Assembly: GCA_001898225.1 (NCBI GenBank)
Contig: MKTJ01000025.1
Span: 30,620-94,619 of the forward strand
Length of the DNA: 64,000 nucleotides
Reading direction: 5' to 3'
Source of the DNA: Chloroflexi bacterium 54-19
Lineage (GTDB): Bacteria > Chloroflexota > Chloroflexia > Chloroheliales > Chloroheliaceae
The notes below the pieces were generated by a model. That model did no database searches. It worked only from the letters and a program-made list of their open reading frames with translations, and was not told the origin of the DNA. The stretch's first letter is position 1; every line of letters starts with the position of its first letter. Shown in pieces: positions 1 to 9,155 of this stretch. A program made the position numbers and the translations under genes.

Positions 1-1536
1 CCCGACGAAAACCCCGAAGACGGCTCGGCCAAAATCCAGTTTTTGCTCGACCGCCTGACCGAGGTCATCCAGCGCCAGCGCACCCGCACCCTGCCCCACA
101 GCGGCATTTCGAACCTGCCGATGCGTATGTTCGAGGCGATTATGCCCTCGACGATGCGTTTCAAGGGCGGTCCCGCCGACGGTATCCGCTTCGAGCAGGA
201 GTGGCTGCGCTCGACCCTGGCGAGTGGCGAGGTCTTCCTGGACAAGGCCCACGCGGTCCAGTTGTCCCCCTTCTTTTACAGCGCCGAAGCCTGGAAAGCC
301 AGCACCGAGACGTTGCGCGGCTGCATGAGCGGCAATTCGAACATTGTCTTCTCGCCGCCGACCAAAATGGAGACCTTTAACACGGGCTGGCTGCAAAAGC
401 CCCGGCTGTTGCACTTCAACCTTCACGGCTTCCGCGACACCGGTAACTGGTACGGCCAGAGCCAGTACAACAAAATCGTGGCGAACCCGACCCTCTCGTC
501 GCTGCCGCTGGCCTTCAGCCCGAACCAGGCTGCCACCATACCCTCGCCGGGGACGGTGGTCTTTTCGGAAGCCTGCTATGGCGGCTATCTCGAAGGCAAA
601 AGCAAACTCGATAGCGTGGCCCTGAGTTTCCTGGCGCGGGGTACGGTGGCTTTTATCGGTTCGACCGCTATCAGCTACGGGAGCGCCGGGCCGGAACTCT
701 GCTGCGCCGGGCATCTTTCCTACTATTTCTGGAAGGAAATCCTCAAAAACGGCAGTTCGTTTGGCCGGGCTTTGCAGGCCGCCAAGCTGAATTACGCCCG
801 CGAACGTCTCGCCGCCGGGCACAACCTGAGCGGTGACGACGCCAAGACCCTGCTCGAATTCGTCCTCCTGGGCGACCCGACCATCGGATTGCGGGCGGTC
901 AGTCCGAATTTCTTCGCTCCTACGGCGGATATTGTCGGCCCTGGCGGCCAGTTGACCAACCAGCCAAGCAGCCAGTTGAACGGCCAGTTCGTCGGTGGGG
1001 TCCAGAAGGGCGGTCTTTTCCGCACCGGCCAGAATTACGAGCGCGAGTGGGAAGAAGACAGCAAGCTGCGCACCCGCACCAAAGGGTTGTGGAACCGCTT
1101 CGTCCAGCCCAAGGCCCAGTATAAGGCCGTTCCTTACGAGAATTTGCCGCCCGAACTGACCCACAAGGTGGACGAAATCATGGAATGGCTGCTGCCGGAT
1201 GGTCCTGACCCGGACGGCCAGTATCTGCAAGCCCTGATTGACATGGGTGCGGGTTACCAGCCGATTCGTCCGGCGGAAAAGCAGTACAAGTTCCTCCGCC
1301 ACCAGAAGGGCGGGGCGGGCGCGGGCAACAACGTTTCCTCCGAGAGCGAAAGCGACGACGACAGGCCGCCCTTTGATAGCGTCTTTGGCGGCGAGGAAGG
1401 CCAGGCCCAGGTGTTGCTCTCCGGCCACCGGCCCATCCATACCGACGATGGCCGCGAGTACGACCAGGCTTTCCACCTGAATACCGATATTACCGGCTCA
1501 GAGATTATCGTCAGCCTTTCCAGGGGGAAGGGGTAG
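1..1536 (+). CDS. Clan CD cysteine peptidase (C25/gingipain-like), 5' truncated by window
   Basis: The reading frame is open from the first base, so the N-terminus lies outside the window; 511 residues are visible. Two motifs point to a caspase/gingipain-type fold: a His in N-L-H-G-F (visible residue about 142) and a Cys in S-E-A-C-Y-G-G (about 192). They are followed by the L-L-G-D-P-T segment that typically closes Peptidase C25 domains. The last 200 or so residues are hydrophilic with an acidic/serine stretch, and I recognise no domain there. C25 enzymes are usually exported endopeptidases, but no signal peptide can be judged here. A CHAT-type caspase-like protease is the main alternative. 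The stop codon is followed at once by a heptamer repeat array. Confidence 0.7.
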   Translation, partial: PDENPEDGSAKIQFLLDRLTEVIQRQRTRTLPHSGISNLPMRMFEAIMPSTMRFKGGPADGIRFEQEWLRSTLASGEVFLDKAHAVQLSPFFYSAEAWKASTETLRGCMSGNSNIVFSPPTKMETFNTGWLQKPRLLHFNLHGFRDTGNWYGQSQYNKIVANPTLSSLPLAFSPNQAATIPSPGTVVFSEACYGGYLEGKSKLDSVALSFLARGTVAFIGSTAISYGSAGPELCCAGHLSYYFWKEILKNGSSFGRALQAAKLNYARERLAAGHNLSGDDAKTLLEFVLLGDPTIGLRAVSPNFFAPTADIVGPGGQLTNQPSSQLNGQFVGGVQKGGLFRTGQNYEREWEEDSKLRTRTKGLWNRFVQPKAQYKAVPYENLPPELTHKVDEIMEWLLPDGPDPDGQYLQALIDMGAGYQPIRPAEKQYKFLRHQKGGAGAGNNVSSESESDDDRPPFDSVFGGEEGQAQVLLSGHRPIHTDDGREYDQAFHLNTDITGSEIIVSLSRGKG

Positions 1537-1903
1537 AAGTCAGAGGGCAGTAGTCAGTAGTCAGAAGCCAGAAGCCAGAAGTCAGAAGTCAGAGGGCAGT
1601 AGTCAGAAGTTAGTACATCCTGAGCGAAGCGAACACCCAAAAGGGCGTCTCCGGTCCGTTGGACAATGTCACAGTCGCAAAGACTTGTCATTCCGTGCGC
1701 AGCACGGAATCTCCGGTCCGTTGGACAATGTCACGGTCGAAAGTGCATTGAATCGAGAATCGTTGACTGCTCTTGCACCTACAGGCGTTTACTGCCTACT
1801 GCCTTCTGCCCTCTGACTACTAAACACTAAAAACTGAACACTAAACACTTTTTCATCCAACGGTCAACCGGGTTTGGGTTTCGGGTCTTAGCAGGAAGGT
1901 ACT
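1537..1903. repeat. Repeat island: heptamer arrays around hairpin-tail elements
   Basis: No gene is seen here. Heptamers of the form CAGWRGN run from about 1540 to 1614. A tail-only copy of the CTCCGGTCCGTTGGAC element lies at 1648-1672, and a full hairpin-plus-tail copy (TGTCATTCCGTG end) at 1686-1734. Reverse-oriented heptamers follow at about 1787-1818, then CTAAACACT-type repeats to about 1850. The two heptamer blocks face each other and enclose the hairpin elements. Confidence 0.85.
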
Positions 1904-3088
1904 ATGCATAAAAACCGGTCACACGTAACAAAGCGGTCCCTGTCTATCCTGGCGGTAATAAGTTTGCTGGCCGGGCTAGTCCTCTCTTTTTACGTCTACA
2001 ATCACGCCCAGGCCCGGACCGCCTCGACCCCTACCGCTGCCGCCAATATCATCGGCGACACCACTTTCCGGGCCGGAGAAGACTTCCTCGAAGCCGATAT
2101 CCAGCAGTTTTTAGATAAACAGCCCGGCCCGCTCAAGTCCTACCGCGAGACCATTTACGATGGTGTCCGGCAGAGCGCCGCCCGCAGCCTGGCCCTCACC
2201 GGCCTGACCGCCGGGGTCAGCCCGAAGGTCTTGCTGGCCCTGCTGGAGGTCAAGAGCCACCTCCTTTCGGACGCCAACTCCCCCCAAAGTGCTATTGATT
2301 TCGCCCTCGGTTTTGATAAACTGGACCACAAAGGTTTCAGCCAGCAGCTAAAGACTGCCGCCGAACTTCTCAGCCAACGCTGGTCCAATTATGATGTTAA
2401 GACAGCTCTAAATTTTAAGGACGGCTCGTCGTTTCCGGCCAGCCCCCTTGTTAATCGCGGTACATACGCAGTGGAAGCAATTCTGGCCGCTACCGCCGAC
2501 CCCACCGCCTGGCAAATCCAGGCCGGGCTGGGCGGCGGCTCGTTCTACCAGGTATATAAATCCTACTTTGGCGACCCCCTGGCCCCGGCAGGTTCATCCC
2601 AGGGTGCGCCAGAGGCCCCGGCCACGCCTACGCCTGCCCCAACCCAACCCACCAACCCGCAACCGGCAAATACCGGCACCCTGGCGGCTTACCTGAACCT
2701 GCTAAACGACCGGGACAGCCTGGTCCGGCAGAGCGCCATCAATGGCCTGGGTAAACTTGGCTCGAAAGAAGCGATACCGCCCCTGCTCGGCCTGCTCTCG
2801 GACCCCGATAAAGCGGTCCGGGATAGCGCCGCGAAAGCCCTCCTGGCCCTGGGCGCGAAAGAACAGACCATGTCGGCCTGGGTGGGTTTGCTCTCCGACC
2901 GCAACGAGGAAATCCGGCAGGGCGCGGCGGCGGGTCTGCGCGAACTGGGCGATTTACAGACGATTAGCAACCTCAACCCCATTCTGACCAATCCCGACCC
3001 GGCGGTCCGGCAGGTCGCGGGGGAAGTCCGTACCTATTTGAAGATTAAGCTGTTGGCCTTGAATGTAGCCCTGGGGTCGCACGATTAA
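1904..3088 (+). CDS. Secreted or membrane-anchored HEAT-repeat protein
   Basis: The 394-residue product starts with basic residues and a hydrophobic segment (about 13-38), which reads as a signal peptide or anchor. A central region without recognised homology is followed by a Pro/Thr-rich linker (about 230-258). At least four HEAT/PBS-lyase-like repeats of about 31 residues follow (about 262-385), with the usual D-x-x-x-x-V-R-x-x-A pattern. HEAT arrays normally act as protein-binding scaffolds, so a surface binding or assembly role is inferred. The stop codon overlaps the start of the next gene in TAATG, so the two are very likely translationally coupled. Confidence 0.75.
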   Translation: MHKNRSHVTKRSLSILAVISLLAGLVLSFYVYNHAQARTASTPTAAANIIGDTTFRAGEDFLEADIQQFLDKQPGPLKSYRETIYDGVRQSAARSLALTGLTAGVSPKVLLALLEVKSHLLSDANSPQSAIDFALGFDKLDHKGFSQQLKTAAELLSQRWSNYDVKTALNFKDGSSFPASPLVNRGTYAVEAILAATADPTAWQIQAGLGGGSFYQVYKSYFGDPLAPAGSSQGAPEAPATPTPAPTQPTNPQPANTGTLAAYLNLLNDRDSLVRQSAINGLGKLGSKEAIPPLLGLLSDPDKAVRDSAAKALLALGAKEQTMSAWVGLLSDRNEEIRQGAAAGLRELGDLQTISNLNPILTNPDPAVRQVAGEVRTYLKIKLLALNVALGSHD

Positions 3089-5823
3089 TGGGAGAGAAAC
3101 TACCGAGCCGTAAGAAAACCAGGTTTGCCATCCTGTTCATTTTGCTGGTGGCTTTCCTGACGGTGCCGGTGCTGGTGGTCTGGAACCTCAACTCCGCCCC
3201 CAAAATGCGCCCGACCGGCGACGCCCGCTCCGAGGTGTCGCCCTTCGACTACAACGATAGCGCCCTTAAATTTTCGACCCCCTCCACCTCCGGCGGCAAG
3301 GCCCAACCGGCCCAGGCCCAGAGTTTGCTGCCCGAAGCCTCGAACCTTGCCAGCCTGAACAAGATTGGTCCCGCGCCTACCCCGACGCCGATAGTCGTTT
3401 CCACGCCGGAAGGCCCTGCCCCCGACTTCGAGGCCGGGAAAGCCCTCCAACCGACCCCGGCCAATCCCGGCCTGGGTTCGAGTCGGGCCACTCAGCCCGC
3501 CAGCAACACGAATCCCGGTTCCGCCGCCGGTAGCTACACTTCCGGTGGCCGTCCCCAGGTGGTCCCGCCCCACCCGGCCAGCGGCCAGATTATCGCCCGT
3601 GGGGCCGAACTGGTGGATGACCTGGGGACGCGCTTCTTTGTTTCAGGCGTGAACTACGAGGGTCACACCGACCGGGCCTGGCTGATGTGGCAAAACGATA
3701 AGTGGGATCCCGCCCTTATCCAGCAGAACTTCCAGATGGCCGCCGCCGGGGGCTACAACAGCGTCCGCATTTTCGTCCAGACCCAGTTGCGTGACGATAT
3801 TCTGGCGAATTACTGGATCAAGCTCGATACTATCACCGAAATCGCCCGCCAGAACGGTCTGCGCCTCCTGATTACCTTTAACGACTACGGTGACAACAAT
3901 ATTTCCCGCCTGATGCAGATTGACGAGGCCGTGGCCCGCCATTTCGCCGGGAACAGCACCATTCTTGGCTATGACCTGCGCAACGAGCCGCAGTTTGCTG
4001 AAATCGTCGGTTCGCTTTACCCGGCAGGGCAGGAGCCACCCTTGCAGACCGACGCCATGGTCCGGGCTTACGGCGAACGGGTCAGCCAGGCCGAGGTCAA
4101 CGCCAACCGGGGCGGTTACGGCGTACCGGGCTGGATGAACGCCCGCCAGGCCTATATCTTTGCCAACATGGTCGTCCTCTACAACGCCCTGCAAGCCGAC
4201 TCGGCGGCCTGGGTCAGCCGGGCCGGGAGCCTGACCTCGCTCGACTACTACAACAGCCCCGACTCGGCCAAATGGCAGCCCTATGTAAACGCCCTTGACG
4301 CGACGGTCCAGCGTTATATTGACCTGCGCCAGGGCGCCATCTTCAAAGGCGACCCCGGTCGGCTGGTGACTATCGGCTGGAACCGGGTGGACCTGGCCCG
4401 CCTCCCGGCCAACCAGAGTCTCGGCTTCGTGTCCCTCCATCGCTTCCCCGGCACCGGGGCGGGCGGTCTGGCCGGGACGCTCTCGCTGCTCGACCACCTC
4501 AAAAACCAGCATAGCTCTCGCCCGGTCGTCCTCGAAGAATTCGGCTACAGCAACAATTACGGCGGTCAGAACATTCCGCTCTTGCAGACCGCTTCCTACG
4601 AAACGGCGGTCTGGCTGTTCCTCTACGGGCGGGGTTTCGCGGGCGGCTTCAAGTGGATGCTCAACAACTTTACTATCGGGGCCAACCCCTACGAGAACAA
4701 TTTCGGCCTGACCAACGACCAGACCCAGCCCAAGCCCGCTTACCAGTCGGCCCGTTCGGTCCATCTGCTGGCTGCCGCCAACCGTACCCCCAGCGGGGAC
4801 TTTGGCAGCCTCGACAGCACCGACGGCGTCAACATCAGCTATAGCTGGGGGTCGAGTTCGGGCTTTTTCGGTAACCTGAAAACCTTTAGCGACAGCCGCT
4901 TCCAGATAAACCAGGGCCAACTCGCCCCCTGGGCGGTCTGGTGGCCCTCCGGTCAGAGCCAGGTCATGCTCAGTCTGACCGCGACCGGGCAGGTCACGCT
5001 CGATGTAAAAGCAATTTTCCCGGACTGGCCCGCCGGGCTGCGCCCCACGCTCAGCACTGAAAACGGCCAGGTCACGCCTTTCGAGGCCAGGGGAGCGACC
5101 GCCCTTAGCTTCACGGCCCAACCGGGGACGGTCTATGTCATCAAGGCCCCGGTGGCGGCGACCACGGCGGTCGGTTCGGCCAGGCCGCTCAGCATCCCGA
5201 ACAATCTTTATTTTCCCCAGACCGGCCATAACCTCTCGAATGTCTTCCGCAACTACTGGGAGCAAAACGGTGGGGTAACGTTGTTCGGCTATCCCATCAC
5301 CGAGGAAATCCAGGAGAACGGCCTGACGGTGCAGTATTTCGAAAGAGCCCGGTTCGAGTATCACCCCGAAAACAACGGGACCGCCAACAATGTCCAGCTT
5401 GGCCTGCTGGGTACGGAGGTGACGGCGAGCCGGAAGGCCGCCGGGGAAGCGCCCTTCCAGCCTATCGCGCCCGTCCCGACAAGTGACAAAGTGTTGTACT
5501 TTGCCCAGACCGGCCACAGCCTGAAAGATGGTTTTAAGGACCGTTTCCAGGCCCTGGGCGGGGTCGCCCGGTTCGGCTACCCTATCTCGGAGGAGTTCCC
5601 GGAGGTCAACCCGCTCGACGGGCAGGTCTACATGGTCCAGTATTTCGAGCGTATCCGGCTGGAATATCACCCGGCGGAGAGCGACCCCAACAAGGTCTAC
5701 CAGATAGGCTTGCTCGGCCTGCAAACCCTCAAAGCCCGCGCCGAACTCCAAAATATGCAGCAGCAACAGGACCAGGATAAAAACAAACCCCTGGTCCCCG
5801 CCTACGCCACGAACTCCAATTAA
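3088..5823 (+). CDS. Membrane-anchored GH5-like glycoside hydrolase with two C-terminal LGFP-like modules
   Basis: The 911-residue product has an N-terminal membrane segment (about 11-32) and a long Pro/Ser/Thr-rich stalk to about 165. A TIM-barrel-like domain (about 170-560) carries the two clan GH-A glutamates: E300 in R-N-E-P as acid/base, and E484 in L-E-E-F-G as nucleophile. A beta-rich segment follows. Two copies of a module with the pattern Y-F-x-x-T-G-H-x-L ... G-Y-P-I-(T/S)-E-E ... V-Q-Y-F-E-R occupy about 705-775 and 800-880. The same module occurs in the polysaccharide deacetylase at 53262-54866. These LGFP-like modules are believed to bind cell-wall or surface polymer. The enzyme probably cleaves a beta-glycan or beta-mannan outside the cell; the substrate cannot be read. 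It is coupled to the HEAT gene by a one-base overlap. Confidence 0.75.
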   Translation: MGEKLPSRKKTRFAILFILLVAFLTVPVLVVWNLNSAPKMRPTGDARSEVSPFDYNDSALKFSTPSTSGGKAQPAQAQSLLPEASNLASLNKIGPAPTPTPIVVSTPEGPAPDFEAGKALQPTPANPGLGSSRATQPASNTNPGSAAGSYTSGGRPQVVPPHPASGQIIARGAELVDDLGTRFFVSGVNYEGHTDRAWLMWQNDKWDPALIQQNFQMAAAGGYNSVRIFVQTQLRDDILANYWIKLDTITEIARQNGLRLLITFNDYGDNNISRLMQIDEAVARHFAGNSTILGYDLRNEPQFAEIVGSLYPAGQEPPLQTDAMVRAYGERVSQAEVNANRGGYGVPGWMNARQAYIFANMVVLYNALQADSAAWVSRAGSLTSLDYYNSPDSAKWQPYVNALDATVQRYIDLRQGAIFKGDPGRLVTIGWNRVDLARLPANQSLGFVSLHRFPGTGAGGLAGTLSLLDHLKNQHSSRPVVLEEFGYSNNYGGQNIPLLQTASYETAVWLFLYGRGFAGGFKWMLNNFTIGANPYENNFGLTNDQTQPKPAYQSARSVHLLAAANRTPSGDFGSLDSTDGVNISYSWGSSSGFFGNLKTFSDSRFQINQGQLAPWAVWWPSGQSQVMLSLTATGQVTLDVKAIFPDWPAGLRPTLSTENGQVTPFEARGATALSFTAQPGTVYVIKAPVAATTAVGSARPLSIPNNLYFPQTGHNLSNVFRNYWEQNGGVTLFGYPITEEIQENGLTVQYFERARFEYHPENNGTANNVQLGLLGTEVTASRKAAGEAPFQPIAPVPTSDKVLYFAQTGHSLKDGFKDRFQALGGVARFGYPISEEFPEVNPLDGQVYMVQYFERIRLEYHPAESDPNKVYQIGLLGLQTLKARAELQNMQQQQDQDKNKPLVPAYATNSN

Positions 5824-6600
5824 GCTTAAAGTTAGGGTAAAGACGACTCCACCCTCTCATTCCTAGCACTCATCCTATCATTTTGTCCTTCCAAGAGCGT
5901 TTTTTTTGTCACGCCCTTTGGGTGCTTTTTTGTCATTCCGAGCGTAGTCGAGGAATCTCCGGTCCGTTGGACAACATCACAATCAGTAGAATTGTCATTC
6001 CGACCTTGTGGAGGAATCTAGCCCGGAGGGTTCCCTGGGGGCAGCGCCGATGGCGAAACGTACAGCCTCCAGGTTGTCATTCCGTAAGCCGCTTCCAGAA
6101 AGAAGACTTCCTAATATCAAACGGCGGCTTACGGAATCTCGCGCGTTGCGTACCGTACAGCCCAAAACTGACCCATATCTCAGGCAGAATCAGCCCTTGA
6201 CCTGACTCATGTTGGACCTGGTATAGTCCTCATTCTTGTGTTACGCCAACGGCGCGAGATTCTGTGAACCGCCCAAAGTTCAGAATCAGAGTTCGTTGGT
6301 ACAGCGGTTCACAGAATGACAAGTTTGTGGCCTTATTTAAATTTGCAGATTTTCTTTGTACCAAGACTAGCTTAACGCACTACCGAGCGTAGCTTTTAAC
6401 CTTGTCACACCCAAAGGGCGCGAACCCAGTCGAGAAATCCCGATTCTATGCACTTACGACCGTGGTATTGTCCAATGGACCGGCCCACAGGGAACCCTTC
6501 GGGCTAGATTTCTCGTTGCGCACCGTGCGACGCGGAATGACAAGGGGGTGACTTTTACTTGTATTCGACGCTATTTGCTAAAACATCTGGGAATTTACCC
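5824..6600. repeat. Dense cluster of TGTCATTCYG hairpin-tail elements
   Basis: No credible gene is present. Outward ends TGTCATTCCG occur at 5931, 5993 and 6075, and the inverted ends at 6321 and 6542. The copy at 6075-6141 has a long stem built on ATTCCGTAAGCCGC. It faces an inverted copy at about 6251-6321 whose stem is ATTCTGTGAACCGC, and the two enclose about 110 bp. Two tail types are present: CTCCGGTCCGTTGGAC (5931 copy) and CTAGCCC...GGCAGCGCC (5993 copy; inverted at about 6481-6512). Confidence 0.85.
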
Positions 6601-6641
6601 AAAAGAAAAATCCCACCGGTAACTTTTGGTTGACCGGTGGG
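6601..6641 (-). terminator. Rho-independent terminator of the ABC exporter genes
   Basis: Arms CCCACCGGT (6612-6620) and ACCGGTGGG (6633-6641) form a nine-pair stem. On the minus strand it is followed by a T-rich run (complement of 6601-6610). It lies just beyond the permease stop. Confidence 0.85.
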
Positions 6642-6664
6642 GTTTGATTTAACTTATTTATCGA

Positions 6665-7747
6665 TTAGCGGCTCCATTTGAAGGTGCGGAGCGACAGGGC
6701 CAGCAGCACCGCCCCGAAGGCTGCCATTATACCCAGGTCGGGGAGAACGCTGCTCAGACCGGCGTCATTCAGCATCACCTGGCGGAGCGCCCGGTTGAGG
6801 TGGGTCAGGGGCAGGATTTCCACTACCGGCTTGAGGAAGGTCGGCGGGTCTACCACGAAGTAGCTGCCACCCAAAAACATCATCGGGAGCGAAATCAGGG
6901 TCGCCGTGGACTGCGCGGCCTGCTGCTTCTCGACAAAGTTGCCAATCACGTAACCGAGTGAAACGATGCTGAAGGCCCCGACCAGCACCAGCACCCCAAG
7001 GGCCGGGAGCCAGCCAGTCTCGACCTGGACGTTGAAGACCGTCGCGGCGATAACCAGGATAAGGGCGGCCTGGACCAGGCTCAGGGCAAGCTGGCTGACA
7101 ATCTGCGCCCCGATGAGTTGCCAGGCTTTGAGTGGGGTCGCGCTCAACCGTTTGAGAGTGCCGCGTTCGCGCCAGCCAATCAGGGCCACCCCCACGAACA
7201 TATTGGCAAACATAATCGTCATACCGAGCATACCGGGGGTCAGCACATCAATCTGGCGCTGCTGGCGTACTGTAACCTGCTGCTCGTCCACCGTGATGAC
7301 ATCCTTGAAACCGGCGCTCTGTTTGCTGACCTCGTCAAAAATCGCCCCGATGGTGCCCCGGCTGCGGGCCGCCCCGACAATGTCGGTATTGTCTACGTAA
7401 AGCTGGACGTGCGCGTTCGCGGTTGCCAGGCCGCTGCCAAAACCCGGCTCTAACACTACTACGGCGGAATATTGGCCCTGCTTCAGGTCGTTTACAAGCG
7501 CAGCCTGGTCGCCCGTGGTCACTTTAATGGCCTGGTTCTTTTCCAGGGCCGCCGTTACCTGGGCGCTGGCCGGGGATTTATCCAGGTCGGTCAGGCCCAC
7601 CGCTAACGGCTGGTTGGTATCGTTCGAGAACAAGAAACCAAAGATAAGCATCGAGACTACCGCCAAACCCAGGCTGCTAATCATCAAAGCCCGGTTGCGC
7701 AACAACATTTTGAACTGCAAGCGGACCATCTTCAAAAAGACCTTCAT
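6665..7747 (-). CDS. ABC-2 type transporter permease
   Basis: About 360 residues. One N-terminal membrane helix is followed by an extracytoplasmic loop of about 130 residues and five more hydrophobic helices in the C-terminal half, the layout of ABC-2 (DrrB/YhgE-like) exporters. I chose the ATG at 7747 rather than the TTG five codons upstream because GAGGG lies nine bases before it. It is downstream of the ATPase gene with a 67-base gap and shares the terminator at 6601. With the ATPase it should form an efflux pump. The substrate is unknown; the neighbouring sensor pair suggests an antibiotic or envelope-stress role. Confidence 0.85.
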   Translation of the reverse strand: MKVFLKMVRLQFKMLLRNRALMISSLGLAVVSMLIFGFLFSNDTNQPLAVGLTDLDKSPASAQVTAALEKNQAIKVTTGDQAALVNDLKQGQYSAVVVLEPGFGSGLATANAHVQLYVDNTDIVGAARSRGTIGAIFDEVSKQSAGFKDVITVDEQQVTVRQQRQIDVLTPGMLGMTIMFANMFVGVALIGWRERGTLKRLSATPLKAWQLIGAQIVSQLALSLVQAALILVIAATVFNVQVETGWLPALGVLVLVGAFSIVSLGYVIGNFVEKQQAAQSTATLISLPMMFLGGSYFVVDPPTFLKPVVEILPLTHLNRALRQVMLNDAGLSSVLPDLGIMAAFGAVLLALSLRTFKWSR

Positions 7748-7814
7748 TTCAATTTCCCTCAATTCTTCCGGTTCCCGGTATCTTTTCTAATAAAATCTTC
7801 TAAAGCCTGAAAGT

Positions 7815-8795
7815 TTAATCCCGCAGCATCTTGCCTGTCAGGTTGATAAAGACATCTTCCAGGGTAGGCGAGTGGGTCGAAATTTCCGCGACAGCCGCCC
7901 CGTATTGTTCGGCGGTGTGCAGCAGACCGTTCATGGCCTCGGCCAGGTTGGTCGTGTGGAGGATGTAACCGTTGGCGGTCGGGACCGTGCGGGTGACTGC
8001 CGGGAGGTTCGCCAGTTCGTTGGCCGGGATATTCCGGTAGACCGGGCTGGCAAAGTTAGCCGTGATGGTCTGTTCGCTGGCGTACTGCCGGATTAACTGG
8101 GCCGGGGTACCCAGGGCCACTATCCGGCCCGTGTCCATAATCGCCACCCGGTCGCAGAGGGCCTCGGCCTCCTCCATGTAGTGGGTGGTCAGGATGACCG
8201 TCTTCCCGGCCTGTTGCAGGGCCCGGATGCTGTCCCAGACGTTGCGGCGGGCCTGGGGGTCGAGGGCGGTCGTCGGTTCGTCCAAAAAGACGATTTGCGG
8301 GTCGTTGAGCAGGGCGGCGGCCAGGGCCACCCGCTGTTGCTGCCCGCCCGAAAGAGTGCCGATGCGAGATTTGGCCTTGTCTTCCAGGTTGAACTCTTTC
8401 AGAAGACCCTCGACCGGTTTGGACCGGCGGTAGAGCGAGGCCAGCATTTCCAGGTTCTCGCGGACGCTCAGTTCTTCAAAGAGGGCGCTGGTCTGGAGTT
8501 GCAGACCGATGCGGTGATGCAGTTCGTCGCGCTGGCGGCGGTCCTTTACGTCCAGGCCGTCTACCGAAACGGTCGTGTCGGGACGGGCGTCGGGAGTGCG
8601 CAGCCCTTCAATAATTTCCAGCGTGGTCGATTTCCCGGCCCCGTTCGGCCCCAAAATCCCGAAAATCTCGCCTTTCAACACCGCGAAACTCACTCCGTCC
8701 ACCGCTTTTTTGCCCGGATAAGTGCAATGCAAATTCCTTATCTCGATGGCGGTGTACTGGGTGTGGGGTTCGACCGGCGCTTGCACCTGTAACAT
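7815..8795 (-). CDS. ABC transporter ATP-binding protein (DrrA/CcmA-like)
   Basis: About 326 residues with all ABC motifs: Walker A G-P-N-G-A-G-K-S-T, signature L-S-G-G-Q-Q-Q-R, Walker B F-L-D-E-P-T-T-A-L-D and the H-loop T-T-H-Y. A C-terminal extension of about 80 residues is typical of drug-export ATPases. The start at 8795 is preferred because AAGGAGAG stands directly upstream; the frame extends 14 codons further without a better site. It energises the permease encoded just downstream. The response regulator and kinase genes lie upstream on the same strand. Confidence 0.9.
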   Translation of the reverse strand: MLQVQAPVEPHTQYTAIEIRNLHCTYPGKKAVDGVSFAVLKGEIFGILGPNGAGKSTTLEIIEGLRTPDARPDTTVSVDGLDVKDRRQRDELHHRIGLQLQTSALFEELSVRENLEMLASLYRRSKPVEGLLKEFNLEDKAKSRIGTLSGGQQQRVALAAALLNDPQIVFLDEPTTALDPQARRNVWDSIRALQQAGKTVILTTHYMEEAEALCDRVAIMDTGRIVALGTPAQLIRQYASEQTITANFASPVYRNIPANELANLPAVTRTVPTANGYILHTTNLAEAMNGLLHTAEQYGAAVAEISTHSPTLEDVFINLTGKMLRD

Positions 8796-9155
8796 TTTTT
8801 CTCTCCTTAGCCTGTCTTTTGTGTGGACTATTTTCAAACTCGTTTAATTGCTGTTGTTTTTTGTTTTTTGGTGGTCCATCGCTGGACACCTTTAGTCTAC
8901 AAAAAAGAGGAGTTGAAGGGAGGTGCCGGAAGTCACCCCGCAGGTTAGATTGTGGAGTATGACTTCTGGCTAAGTGACCCTGTGACCGGGTTATTCCCTG
9001 GCCTTTTCAAAAGGAGTTCACCCCATCCCCGGCCCTTCCCCTCGAGGGGAAGGGAGTAATACGTTAATAGAAAACTGGCCCCTGGGGCCAGTTTTCTATT
9101 AACGATTCAGAAGGATAAAAAGCGGACGACAGGTTAAACCGGGGTAATACTGAGG
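8796..9155. other. Intergenic region with two perfect palindromes
   Basis: No gene is seen. It separates the response regulator from the ABC ATPase, both on the minus strand. It holds a 22-base perfect palindrome centred on CTCGAG (9033-9054) and a 41-base perfect hairpin (9063-9103). The ABC promoter should lie here, but no clear -35/-10 pair was identified. Confidence 0.6.
9063..9103 (-). terminator. Perfect 20-bp hairpin after the two-component genes
   Basis: Two 20-base arms, GTTAATAGAAAACTGGCCCC and its exact complement, are separated by a single T. The GC-rich tip and A/T-rich base look like a bidirectional terminator. It would separate transcription of the kinase/regulator pair from the ABC genes. 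A bound operator is also possible. Confidence 0.55.

Noticed and set aside
3643..5766. 707-codon open frame on the minus strand inside the GH5-like gene
   Set aside because: The product has no recognisable domain and is rich in residues typical of antisense GC-rich frames. The plus-strand frame has catalytic motifs and signal sequence.
5883..6205. Short frames (105 and 65 codons) in the 6 kb repeat cluster
   Set aside because: They consist entirely of translated hairpin-tail repeats and similar frames appear in other copies of the repeat.
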